Below, in pieces: positions 44,326 to 51,780 of a stretch of DNA of 64,000 bases. Source of the DNA: Pseudomonas fluorescens. GTDB lineage: Bacteria > Pseudomonadota > Gammaproteobacteria > Pseudomonadales > Pseudomonadaceae. The position numbers were made by a program, and so were the translations under genes. Every line of letters begins with the position of its first letter. Within the stretch, counting starts at the first letter, position 1. The notes under the pieces are model-generated. The model worked only from the letters and a program-made list of their open reading frames with translations, made no database searches and was not told the DNA's origin. The stretch is taken from positions 451,126-515,125 of the forward strand of contig NZ_CABVIR010000004.1 of the NCBI RefSeq assembly GCF_902498065.1, read 5' to 3'.

Positions 44326-44331
44326 ACACCG

Positions 44332-45321
44332 TCACTTCGCCTCTAACCCCGGCGCTTCCCGAATAATGAAGTGATCCAGGTTCTCGATATTCGCACTGAA
44401 CACCCCGAACGTCTGCTCGGGGTTTTTCTTGCTCGGCACCTGCTTCAACTCCGGCGTCACGCCAAAAAAGAAGCAATACAACTCCGCTTCACTGTCGATG
44501 GCGTGCTTGATCTCTTCGAGAAACGCTTTGCGCTTGCGGTAGTTCTCGATCAACTTCTTGCTCAGGTAAACGTTGACCGAATACGGCTTCTTCTTCGCCT
44601 CATCCGCCTGCTTGAACCAGACCTTCTGCTCGAAATCGATGCGAAAGCTCTGCGTGTAATCCTTGATCTCTTTGATCTTGCCCCAGTAAATCAGCCCCTT
44701 GTTGTCCGTCAGGTACTCGATCTTCTTGAAGAACGACCCATAAGGCGCCGTGTGCTCGCCAATCTTCAGCGGCATACGCTTGAGCAGGTCCTTGTCCTCG
44801 AAGTTCGACACGAAGCACTCCACCGGGTGAGCGAAAACACTGGTTTTGTCCGGTGCTGACTCGTGGCTTGGGTGCTCGACGTCACTGGCCTTTGTCGGCG
44901 GTTGCGGGTCCGCTCGCATCACATCTGCCGCCACCGAAGGATTCGACGGCTTACGCACATACTGACGCCGAGTCAGCAACAACTCCGACGGAAAATGCTC
45001 CTCGCGACTGTCATCCGTTTCCGCACCATCCGCGTCTACACCTGATGCCGGCGCCTTGAGACTGACATAAGGACAATCCGCCACATGCCGCGTACCGGGC
45101 GTGTTCTTGAAGTGCGGGGTGCGAACGTAATTGACGTTTTTGGCGTTGAACGTCGTCAGCACATTTGCTGCATCGAAGGCCAAGCGGCAGGCGTCATTGG
45201 GACATTGGAAGTGTTCCTTGGCGGAATCGAACTCCATCGTCTCGTCAAAATTCAAATCGCGCACGTCATAGATCGACAGCTTGTCGTCGAGGCTGAGGCA
45301 GTAGGCGAGATCGAATTTCAT
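44332..45321 (-). CDS. Hypothetical protein with N-terminal zinc-ribbon-like motif
   Basis: About 329 residues. I do not recognise the family. The N-terminal part has FQCPNDACRLAF and later HFKNTPGTRHVADCPY, a Cys/His pattern like the zinc-finger region of CoiA-like proteins and some defence-island proteins. The middle (about 100-190) is low complexity and Pro/Ser-rich; the C-terminus is Lys-rich with NYRKRKAFLEEIKHAI, typical of a folded helical domain. Position next to the bacteriocin and defence region hints at an accessory role. No signal peptide. Confidence 0.65.
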   Translation of the reverse strand: MKFDLAYCLSLDDKLSIYDVRDLNFDETMEFDSAKEHFQCPNDACRLAFDAANVLTTFNAKNVNYVRTPHFKNTPGTRHVADCPYVSLKAPASGVDADGAETDDSREEHFPSELLLTRRQYVRKPSNPSVAADVMRADPQPPTKASDVEHPSHESAPDKTSVFAHPVECFVSNFEDKDLLKRMPLKIGEHTAPYGSFFKKIEYLTDNKGLIYWGKIKEIKDYTQSFRIDFEQKVWFKQADEAKKKPYSVNVYLSKKLIENYRKRKAFLEEIKHAIDSEAELYCFFFGVTPELKQVPSKKNPEQTFGVFSANIENLDHFIIREAPGLEAK

Positions 45322-45428
45322 GGCGGGCTCGGGTCCTTGAGTGGGGAAGGGTATTAATAGCGGGAGGCGGGGCGGGTTGCACTGAATGTTTTCAACACAG
45401 CGCAAAATCTGCGGCAACACACCAAACC

Positions 45429-45450
45429 TGTGGGGAGCCTACTCGCGAAA
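45429..45450. repeat. Degenerate REP remnant
   Basis: TGTGGGGAGCCTACTCGCGAA resembles a REP that has lost part of its stem; no partner arm nearby. Confidence 0.4.
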
Positions 45451-45543
45451 AACTCAAGAACACCGCTGGACAGGTCGCAGTCCTGGATCCGACAAGCAGG
45501 AGCTAACGAGTCGCTTTTCGCACTAAGCGAAGAAAGCGAGCAA

Positions 45544-45579
45544 ACAAAAAACCGATCAGGAGACGGGTCGGTTTTTTGT
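45544..45579. terminator. Rho-independent terminator of the bacteriocin-immunity operon
   Basis: ACAAAAAACCGA/TCGGTTTTTTGT, a 12-bp perfect stem with A/T-rich ends on both sides, lying 20 bases past the immunity gene stop on the minus strand. Confidence 0.75.
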
Positions 45580-45599
45580 GTTGAATGTTCAGTCCTCTA

Positions 45600-45863
45600 T
45601 CACTTTGATTGCCACTTGTCTCGATAGACAAACGCAACTTGGTAGTCATAGGAGAGCAACTGAATGGCATGGTGGAAATGGGGCTGAAGAGTGCTGACCC
45701 AATCGGGAGATACGTTGAAACCACCATTGTTCACATTGTTTTCAATGGGCATGCCCAGCGCTTCGATAACTGAGCCATCATCGCCAAAGTCTTTCGACAA
45801 TTCCTCCCCTTCGCCCATCTCTGTTTGTTTGTCATACCATTCCAGCCTGATTTTCAGACCCAT
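45600..45863 (-). CDS. Colicin E3/cloacin-type immunity protein
   Basis: 87 residues. It matches the colicin E3/E6 immunity family strongly: MGLKIRLEWYDK at the start, EELSKDFGDDGSVIEALGMPI, NVNNGGFNV and a C-terminal VYRDKW. It is acidic and should bind the ribonuclease domain of the bacteriocin in the same cell, protecting the producer. The start (45863) lies five bases after GAGGACGTT and a few bases behind the bacteriocin stop, so they are translationally coupled. Confidence 0.92.
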   Translation of the reverse strand: MGLKIRLEWYDKQTEMGEGEELSKDFGDDGSVIEALGMPIENNVNNGGFNVSPDWVSTLQPHFHHAIQLLSYDYQVAFVYRDKWQSK

Positions 45864-45870
45864 AACGTCC

Positions 45871-47088
45871 TCATAAATATTTTTTGATGCTTCGTTTTTT
45901 CTTCGGTGGGTCCAGCTGTTCGCCAGTCTCAAAGTCGAAGGAACCTAGGTGGCTGCCATCACTTGAGCGATAGGCTTCAAGTTCACCATGTAAAAAATCC
46001 CACTCGTAAATTGTTCTACCCTTCTCATCAGTCCAGCGATCCCGAAGTCCTCCCGCGTATGGGGTTTTCTTTTTTGTTCTTCTCAATCCAGGAAATGCAG
46101 TGATGTCTTCGGTTTCGGGGGCAGGGTGATAGGTGTGACCCGCTTCGGCTGTGCCTTTGCCCCTAGCACTCACCACAATATAAACCGGCCTTACCCCCGA
46201 GTCCGCCGGAAACACCAGAATGAAATCCTTGTACTCCGGCGGATACACCGGGTTCACGATGATGCTGTCAGCCGCTTTCGTCGGCGGGTAAACCCAGATA
46301 TGCGGCGCTTGCGGGGCGGCTTCCAGCGCCGGAATGCCCAAGATGTCGGAACCATCCACCGCTGGGGTCCAGATCAGCTCAACACCGTCACCCAGGTCAG
46401 CCACCTGCTGGCTGCCGCGCAATGTGAACTGCACGACATCAACCATTTCCCAATCGCGATTTTTGCCGGTGTAGAAACCGTATCCCTTGAGACTGCCGTC
46501 AGCCTGTTGCTCGACCTGCAGGCGAACGCGGGTACGGGCCTGTTTGAGCGCACGGAGTTGGTCTTCGGTGTAAAGCGAGCTGTCGCCCAGACTCGATTGT
46601 GTGACCAGCGCAACAAGGCCAACCAACGTTGCTGTTACGGCGCTCGCCGCGACCACGGGAGCAGCGGCGAATGCCGCGCCGGCCAAGGCGAGGGAGCCCA
46701 GACCGACGGGAATCGCTGTGCCACTGATCTTCTTTAGTGGCACAGCGCCCGATACATCCGCTTCGCGAGCACCCAGCAGAATCAGGTCGCCGTAGTCTTT
46801 CAGGCTATCGGTCGGCACCACCCCTGAGGGATTCGAGTAATCGATGATGGCGTCCGGCAGCTTGCAGGACTTGGCGAAGACACACCCGGCTTGAGTGGGC
46901 CTTTGCTTTTGCGCCATGACCTGACGGCTGCGTTCGAAGGCGTCCTGCCTGGCCAGCATGGCCTCGTAGGCTTTTTGTCTGGCGTCCCGCTCGGCCAATT
47001 CGGTGGCCGTCATGAAACGGTGAGTGACGTGATGCCCATCACCGGAGGGCGGATTCTTAATCCGCGGAATGTCCTTGTTGCCAGCCAC
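45871..47088 (-). CDS. Colicin E3-type 16S rRNA ribonuclease bacteriocin (Pyocin_S domain)
   Basis: 405 residues, GTG start after AAAGGATGATCA. The C-terminal 75 residues match the colicin E3 ribonuclease: RWTDEKGRTIYEWDFLHGEL then GSHLGSFDFETGEQL and RSIKKYL. Catalytic Asp364, His367, Glu371 and Arg399 are the equivalents of E3 Asp510, His513, Glu517 and Arg545. It should cut 16S rRNA in the decoding site. The middle holds a Pyocin_S translocation-type domain with a hydrophobic Ala/Gly/Val stretch near 125-165. The N-terminus is short and lacks an obvious receptor-binding domain, unlike classic S-pyocins of more than 600 residues. Confidence 0.88.
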   Translation of the reverse strand: MAGNKDIPRIKNPPSGDGHHVTHRFMTATELAERDARQKAYEAMLARQDAFERSRQVMAQKQRPTQAGCVFAKSCKLPDAIIDYSNPSGVVPTDSLKDYGDLILLGAREADVSGAVPLKKISGTAIPVGLGSLALAGAAFAAAPVVAASAVTATLVGLVALVTQSSLGDSSLYTEDQLRALKQARTRVRLQVEQQADGSLKGYGFYTGKNRDWEMVDVVQFTLRGSQQVADLGDGVELIWTPAVDGSDILGIPALEAAPQAPHIWVYPPTKAADSIIVNPVYPPEYKDFILVFPADSGVRPVYIVVSARGKGTAEAGHTYHPAPETEDITAFPGLRRTKKKTPYAGGLRDRWTDEKGRTIYEWDFLHGELEAYRSSDGSHLGSFDFETGEQLDPPKKKRSIKKYL

Positions 47089-47111
47089 TGATCATCCTTT
47101 CGTTCATCCAT

Positions 47112-47134
47112 AGGCAGCCCCGGAAAAGGGGCTG
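47112..47134. other. GC-rich hairpin upstream of the bacteriocin
   Basis: GCAGCCCC and GGGGCTGC around a short A/G-rich loop, about 24-46 bases upstream of the GTG start; no T-tract. It could occlude or stabilise the 5' leader. Confidence 0.45.
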
Positions 47135-47271
47135 CGCGACGTTAACGAACGCGGCTAATCGTGGCTGTAGGACGAGTCTTGGATGACTCTAAGCGTTTTC
47201 TCTTTTTATCGTGATTGCAGCGCAATACTTAGGGCCCGGGGCCTTCGTGGGCGTAGGTTTTCCAGGCCCAA

Positions 47272-47400
47272 TCACTCAATCTTCAACCGCTTCACCTTCT
47301 GAAACAGCGAAGCAGTGACTCATCCCGATCATTCGAATGGTGACAACGTCGATGATAATTCGGACACAGCGCTACGGAATTGCTCGCACCGGGAGCAGAC
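47272..47400 (-). pseudogene. HNH endonuclease C-terminal remnant
   Basis: The minus strand reads ASNSVALCPNYHRRCHH, the C-terminal CxxxHxxxxH part of an HNH nuclease of the McrA type, then after a frameshift LFQKVKRLKIE and a stop (the last frame ends at 47272). The rest of the gene is missing: the reading frame meets a REP element about 20 bases upstream. Not functional. Confidence 0.6.
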
Positions 47401-47419
47401 CCTGCAGCAAATTCCTTTG

Positions 47420-47441
47420 TTGGAGCGAGCTTGCTCGCGAA
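47420..47441. repeat. Single REP
   Basis: TGGAGCGAGCTTGCTCGCGAA, a member of the window's REP family, at the broken edge of the HNH remnant. Confidence 0.6.
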
Positions 47442-47463
47442 GGCGTCATTAAATACACCACCC

Positions 47464-47502
47464 AAAAAATCCGCTGCCTGAAACTCAAGCAGCGGATTTT
47501 TA
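47464..47502. terminator. Bidirectional Rho-independent terminator
   Basis: 12-bp stem AAAATCCGCTGC/GCAGCGGATTTT with a T-tract on either side, just past the Bro-N gene stop. Confidence 0.8.
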
Positions 47503-47517
47503 TACGGCAATGAACAA

Positions 47518-48027
47518 TCAGAACCCTCGCAGCACTCGTGACGCCTTACGCCACCACGATCCGCTCTGATTGAATGGATCATCTGCCAACACGCAAGGCA
47601 TGTCCCGCAACCGAATCCACGGTTCATCCTGCCAGTGCAACATGCAGAGCGACATCTTAGGCCAGTCCAGAACACTCAACGTTGGCCGTTCAACTGAACG
47701 CGATGGGCGCGCATCACGTAGCGCCGGAACGACCTGGTGAGTCAGCCATTCCCTTAGAAGTCGGTACTCCGGGCAATAGTGATAAACCAGCAACGCATAA
47801 ACTCCGGACTCGCTGATCATCAGTCGTTCTTCGGCAATACCTTGAGCCTCCACGAGCATCATCCGCCGCTGATCTGCATCCAGCTTGCGTGACATGCGTT
47901 CGTCGAGATGTTTGCCCATCAATCGTCCCAGGTCGTGAGCACAGAACCACACCTGGTTCTCCACGAGTAGGGCACGAAGACAGGTGCCGTGACGAAGGAA
48001 GAGGGTTGAAACGAGCGGTTCAGACAT
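47518..48027 (-). CDS. Bro-N domain antirepressor-like protein
   Basis: 169 residues. The N-terminal BRO domain resembles phage antirepressors: LRALLVENQVWFCAHDLGRLMGKHLDERMSRKLDADQRRMMLVE, then ISESGVYALLVYHYCPEYRLLREWLTHQVVPALRDA. The C-terminus (WWRKASRVLRGF) is short and unknown. It overlaps an upstream leader ORF and sits behind a C4 RNA, the organisation of phage P1/P7 ant. It is probably the target of the C4 RNA. No other phage genes are present, so it is a stand-alone module. Confidence 0.85.
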   Translation of the reverse strand: MSEPLVSTLFLRHGTCLRALLVENQVWFCAHDLGRLMGKHLDERMSRKLDADQRRMMLVEAQGIAEERLMISESGVYALLVYHYCPEYRLLREWLTHQVVPALRDARPSRSVERPTLSVLDWPKMSLCMLHWQDEPWIRLRDMPCVLADDPFNQSGSWWRKASRVLRGF

Positions 48028-48112
48028 GGCGAACCTCCAGAAACGGAAGCGCGCGATTGGACATACGGATACGGCAAGTCACCTTCATCGTGAAGGTCGG
48101 AATGTCAGGCAT
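48020..48112 (-). CDS. Leader peptide overlapping the Bro-N gene (icd-like)
   Basis: 30 codons (MPDIPTFTMKVTCRIRMSNR..., ends VRHV), starting after AAAGGAA and ending eight bases inside the Bro-N gene in another frame. Translation of this leader could carry ribosomes to the Bro-N start, as icd does for ant in phage P1. The sequence complementary to the C4 RNA lies directly before its ribosome-binding site. Confidence 0.65.
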   Translation of the reverse strand: MPDIPTFTMKVTCRIRMSNRALPFLEVRHV

Positions 48113-48119
48113 TTCCTTT

Positions 48120-48163
48120 ACCTCTGGCTGCTTTCTTAGGGCATTCGTTATGGGTGTCGGGAG
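48120..48163 (-). promoter_or_regulatory. C4 target region
   Basis: On the minus strand CTCCCGACACCCATAACG (48163-48146) and CTAAGAAAGCAGCCAGAG (48139-48122) sit directly before the leader's AAAGGA. Both are complementary to segments of the C4 RNA just upstream (CGTTATGTCGGGAG and CTCTGGTGGGTTTCTTAG). Confidence 0.65.
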
Positions 48164-48240
48164 CTAAGAAACCCACCAGAGACGGGCCGGACATATTCCC
48201 CTTTCGGGTCTTGTATTCGCCCACTCCCGACATAACGGGG
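48164..48240 (-). ncRNA. C4-like antisense RNA
   Basis: About 77 nt, the size of P1 C4 RNA, immediately upstream of the leader/antirepressor. It contains both complementary segments b' (CGTTATGTCGGGAG, beginning near 48236) and a' (CTCTGGTGGGTTTCTTAG, ending 48164), which match the two target segments that flank the leader's ribosome-binding site. A stable internal hairpin is ACCCGAAAGGGG. Pairing would block translation of leader and Bro-N. Exact ends need RNA mapping. Confidence 0.7.
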
Positions 48241-48272
48241 ATTTTCTCGCAGGCGTAGAGAAACCGCAGACG

Positions 48273-48301
48273 AAAAAAAGCCGCATGACTGTCGGGTGCG
48301 G
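48273..48301 (-). terminator. Attenuator-like terminator upstream of C4
   Basis: CCGCA (48301-48297) and TGCGG (48285-48281) form a short stem followed by seven T on the minus strand (48279-48273), before the C4 segment. A weak intrinsic terminator. Confidence 0.5.
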
Positions 48302-48343
48302 AGGACCGCTCTGGTTGAGGCGTTTCTTAGGCGCCGAACGACG

Positions 48344-48372
48344 AGAGTATTGGGTTAGGAAAAGGTGGTCAA
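48344..48372 (-). promoter_or_regulatory. Promoter of the C4-antirepressor transcript
   Basis: On the minus strand TTGACC (48372-48367) and TACTCT (48349-48344) with a 17-base spacer; a good sigma-70 match, placing the transcript start near 48337. Confidence 0.6.
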
Positions 48373-48596
48373 GCGATGGCATTTTGCCTCGGTATTACTG
48401 CGAAAAGGGATAGCAGCCTTATCTTGAGGCCTCTCCACTCCGTTAATTTCTCAAGCAATGGCTAACTGAGTACTGCTCGGATCTCCGTGTCAAACAGACT
48501 GAGCTCCAACCAGCCAATTGCTAAGCCAATGGTGCTGCTACCGGCTTCTACCTTCTATATACTCCAGCGTTTTGAGTCAGGCCGTTCAAGATCGTT
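48373..48596. other. Gap before the AT-rich block
   Basis: No gene seen. It holds the start of the divergent methyltransferase promoter region, and base composition falls in GC towards 48600, marking the left edge of the AT-rich insert. Confidence 0.4.
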
Positions 48597-50063
48597 ATGA
48601 GAGAGATCCATCGAGAAAAAATCGCACGTATACAAAATGGTGGCACACCTAAGGTTCTGGACCTTTTTGCAGGTTGCGGCGGGATTTCTCTCGGTTTTGA
48701 CCGAGCTGGCTTCAAGAATGCTGCCGCCATTGAGTTCGACGCTCATGCCGCTCGTTCACACGCAATGAATTTCCATAGAGAGCTTCCCCCTGAACTCTTT
48801 GAAAAGCATGCTCGAGCTCACGACATTACGCTTATTGAACCTGTGTCTTTTATTAATGATATGGGTTTCAAGGGGGACGCAGACAGGGCAATCGATGTCA
48901 TTGTCGGCGGTCCGCCTTGCCAAGCTTTCGCACGCGTGGGACGCGCAAAATTAAGAGAAGTAGCGGAACACCCGCAGGCATTTAAACAAGATCCACGTGG
49001 AAATTTATATCTGCGTTATTTACATTTCGTTCGCGAATTGAAGCCCGTTGCTATTTTGATGGAGAACGTTCCCGACGTTCTAAACTACGGGGGGCATAAT
49101 ATCGCAGAGGAGGTTTGTGAAACGTTAGACGATCTTGGATATGATTGCGGTTACACGCTTCTTAATGCTGTGTATTTTGGTGTGCCCGAAATGCGTGAGC
49201 GTATGTTTTTAATTGCGTATTCTAAAGAGTTAAAAAGGAAGGTTAAATTCCCTTCGCCAACGAATTGGATTAGTTTGCCTAAGGGTTATGATAATAGTAG
49301 GAAAGTGGCATTAAAGACTATCAACTCCGACTTGCTAGGAGGAGATAAGTACTTTATCGCACCCCCCGTTGCAATAAAGTCTGAATGTAAGCCTGCTGTG
49401 ACGGCAGAAGAAGCACTTTATGATCTACCTAGGATAACTAAGCATCTAGAACAGGAAGTGAAGAAAGGAGCCCGGAGTCCGAATGAGGTTTCCGAGTATC
49501 CGGCAGGAGTTAGGTTGTCCGAATACGCTAAGTTGATGCGCAACTGGCCTCGTTTTGAGAGTCATGGGGTTGTATATGGTCATGTAACCCGTTCGTTACC
49601 TCGAGATTATCAAATTTTTGCAAGAATGAATCCAGGAGATCAATATCCTGAGGCGTATGGTCACGCAGTGAGTTTGTTTAATGAGGCGCTTGCAAAGAAA
49701 AGGATTCTGGGGAGCGAGGTAGTCGAAGGCTCAGCAGAGTACGATGCGCTTTTCAAAAGCATCGTTCCACCATATGACCCTGGAAAATTTCCAAATAAAT
49801 GGCGAAAAATGGAAGCCGTACAACCTGCTAGAACATTGATGGCGCACTTAGGGAAAGATGGCTATTCACATATTCACTACGATAGTTCACAAGCGCGGAC
49901 AATTTCTGTAAGAGAGGCCGCTAGGCTTCAATCTTTTCCCGACGGATTTAAATTTTCTGGAAGTATGAATCCGGCTTTTAAGCAAGTGGGTAATGCAGTT
50001 CCGCCACTTCTATCATATGCTTTGGCTAAAGAAATAATGATGAATCTCAAGGATGATATATGA
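48597..50063 (+). CDS. C5-cytosine DNA methyltransferase (Dcm type)
   Basis: 488 residues. Motif I DLFAGCGGISLGF near 22-34, motif IV VGGPPCQAF with catalytic Cys108, motif VI ENV at 156-158, motif VIII near MRERMFLIAYS, and motif X GNAVPPLLSYALAKEIM at the C-terminus. It transfers a methyl group from SAM to cytosine in DNA; the recognition domain lies near 240-400. It is AT-rich with unusual codons, unlike the flanking genes, and overlaps the next gene by ATGA in an operon with a probable restriction enzyme and Vsr. Confidence 0.95.
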   Translation: MREIHREKIARIQNGGTPKVLDLFAGCGGISLGFDRAGFKNAAAIEFDAHAARSHAMNFHRELPPELFEKHARAHDITLIEPVSFINDMGFKGDADRAIDVIVGGPPCQAFARVGRAKLREVAEHPQAFKQDPRGNLYLRYLHFVRELKPVAILMENVPDVLNYGGHNIAEEVCETLDDLGYDCGYTLLNAVYFGVPEMRERMFLIAYSKELKRKVKFPSPTNWISLPKGYDNSRKVALKTINSDLLGGDKYFIAPPVAIKSECKPAVTAEEALYDLPRITKHLEQEVKKGARSPNEVSEYPAGVRLSEYAKLMRNWPRFESHGVVYGHVTRSLPRDYQIFARMNPGDQYPEAYGHAVSLFNEALAKKRILGSEVVEGSAEYDALFKSIVPPYDPGKFPNKWRKMEAVQPARTLMAHLGKDGYSHIHYDSSQARTISVREAARLQSFPDGFKFSGSMNPAFKQVGNAVPPLLSYALAKEIMMNLKDDI

Positions 50064-51160
50064 GTAAAATTGCGATCAAGCGACTTACCAAGTCAGATCT
50101 CACACTATTTACTTGGCATTTCAAGGAGATGAATGCGGGGAATCAGAAGTCGATAAACTTGAATGCTGATGTATTTATCGAGAGACTTTATCCTGATTTG
50201 CCTGCTATTTCAACGCAGAAAGGGAAAACGTCCTTTCTGGTTGATGTAAGTATATACGGGCCGGGTGTCGCCCCAAAGCATTCGTTAGCTAGAAAAATAG
50301 TCAAAGGTGCTGCTTATAAGAACTGGCGTCTGAATGGCGAATTTATAAATAATCCGATCGAGTCGCCAGAGCGCTACAATGAACTGCGAGAGGGTGATTT
50401 CGCAATAATGATATTTGGTGGTGAATCTATACCTGATGAACTAAAGTTAATTTTAGTGGCCGAAAATGTTGTTGAAGATGAAAAGTTGCATGCTAGAATT
50501 TTTTCATTGCTCCACGGCGCTTCCATGCGGGCCCTCAGTTCTGCTGAGCTCGAAACTGTAGTTGATCATCCTGATATTGATGACTCACATGCTGCAAGAG
50601 TCATGGATATAGACGGTGCGTTAGAGGATGCATCACAGGGTGGAATCGTTGGTGTAGAGCAACTCCAAAAATGGAGTTCCAAAAGAAAAATATCTAAGGA
50701 TGATCTTCGGAAGGCCCGTGATGCTACGGACGCTATTGGAGCTTTAGGAGAGGAGTTTGTTAACTACTATTTAAGCGAGTTGCTGAGTAGTGGTTCTATC
50801 TCTTCTTATAAGTGGTCCTCCACTGAGAATGCTATTGAAGCATTCGACTTTGTTGTTGGCGATGATAATTATATCGATGTTAAATCCACAGTTGGGGGGT
50901 TTGGACATAAGATACATATTTCGATTAATGAGCTTCTCCATATGAGAGAGTTGTCGAATTATAGAATTTACCGGATTTTTGATGTTTATAAAAAACGGGC
51001 TAAACTAAAGATTTCTAAGCCGATGCAGGAGTTTGCAGTCTCTGTGTTGGAACGGTTGGATCCGGTATCTCCTGGAGTGCGCGTCGATAATATATCGGTT
51101 TCGCCAGAAGTGTTGGAGTTTGAAGATGAAATCGAAATTGAAATTTTTGCCCTTGGTTAG
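50060..51160 (+). CDS. DUF3883-type probable restriction endonuclease
   Basis: 366 residues. The C-terminal third has a nuclease-like PD-(D/E)xK pattern: ALGEEFVNYYLSEL (Glu231/232), AFDFVV (Asp263), YIDVKST (Asp273 and Lys275), then a helix ISINELLHMREL as in DUF3883. The N-terminal half (FTWHFKEM... NWRLNGEFI... EGDFAIMIFGGE) may bind DNA or another ligand. Position between a C5-methyltransferase and Vsr suggests the cognate restriction enzyme. Overlaps the methyltransferase by ATGA. AT-rich. Substrate site unknown. Confidence 0.75.
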   Translation: MSKIAIKRLTKSDLTLFTWHFKEMNAGNQKSINLNADVFIERLYPDLPAISTQKGKTSFLVDVSIYGPGVAPKHSLARKIVKGAAYKNWRLNGEFINNPIESPERYNELREGDFAIMIFGGESIPDELKLILVAENVVEDEKLHARIFSLLHGASMRALSSAELETVVDHPDIDDSHAARVMDIDGALEDASQGGIVGVEQLQKWSSKRKISKDDLRKARDATDAIGALGEEFVNYYLSELLSSGSISSYKWSSTENAIEAFDFVVGDDNYIDVKSTVGGFGHKIHISINELLHMRELSNYRIYRIFDVYKKRAKLKISKPMQEFAVSVLERLDPVSPGVRVDNISVSPEVLEFEDEIEIEIFALG

Positions 51161-51171
51161 GTAAAGCATTA

Positions 51172-51582
51172 ATGGATACTCTTACTCCCGAACAGCGTCG
51201 TAAATGTATGCAGCGTATCGGGAGTAAGAATACGAAACCCGAACTAGCCGTCCGTTCGATCTGTCATCGTTTGGGCTACAGGTTTCGAGTCCTTAGAAAG
51301 GACTTGCCCGGCTCTCCTGATATCGTATTTTCTCGCCAAAAGTTATGTATTTTTGTACATGGATGTTTCTGGCATCGTCATGAAGGATGCAAATACGCAT
51401 ATGCCCCTAAAAGTAGATGTGAGTTTTGGACTGAGAAGTTCTCTAAAAATGTTGAGCGGGATATAAGGGCGACGAAGGATTTACAGTCACTTGGATGGAG
51501 CGTTGAGGTTGTATGGGAGTGCGAGCTTAAAGATATGCCTGCATTGGTTTTGCGTCTTAAAAACATTTTATGGTTGATTTAA
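51172..51582 (+). CDS. vsr: Very short patch repair endonuclease
   Basis: 136 residues, the usual Vsr size. Motifs: TPEQRRKCMQRIGSKNTKPEL at the start, PGSPDIVF with Asp50 (E. coli D51), VHGCFWHRHEGC with His63 and His68, then the VERDIRATKDLQSLGW helix; Cys/His ligands for structural zinc are present. It nicks at T:G mismatches arising from deaminated 5-methylcytosine. It follows the putative restriction gene by 11 bases, so it belongs to the methyltransferase operon. Confidence 0.95.
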   Translation: MDTLTPEQRRKCMQRIGSKNTKPELAVRSICHRLGYRFRVLRKDLPGSPDIVFSRQKLCIFVHGCFWHRHEGCKYAYAPKSRCEFWTEKFSKNVERDIRATKDLQSLGWSVEVVWECELKDMPALVLRLKNILWLI

Positions 51583-51780
51583 GTTATTTGCTGGTTTAGT
51601 TAAAAATAGATATTTAATTGAAAAGGCTTCCTGGTTTTTTAGCGTTATATCCTATCTTTTTCTTTTTTTTGTAGAGACGGTAGAATAGATGTAGACATAG
51701 CAGTGGCAAATTAGTAGCGTATGGCCATGCCGGTGGCGGTTTGGCCATCCTTTTTCTGCTACAGGGAGTTTGGTTCTACC

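Noticed and set aside
47089..47220. LexA box upstream of the bacteriocin
   Set aside because: No CTGT-N8-ACAG or close match was found in this interval, although SOS control is common for colicins.
47292..47675. 127-residue frame crossing the Bro-N gene end, terminator and REP
   Set aside because: Only its last 30 residues (HNH-like) are meaningful; the rest is antisense/other-frame to Bro-N and repeat DNA.
48164..48382. 72-codon minus-strand frame over the C4 region
   Set aside because: It coincides with the C4 RNA and leader structure; the sequence is better explained as RNA, and the frame lacks a ribosome-binding site and resembles no protein family.
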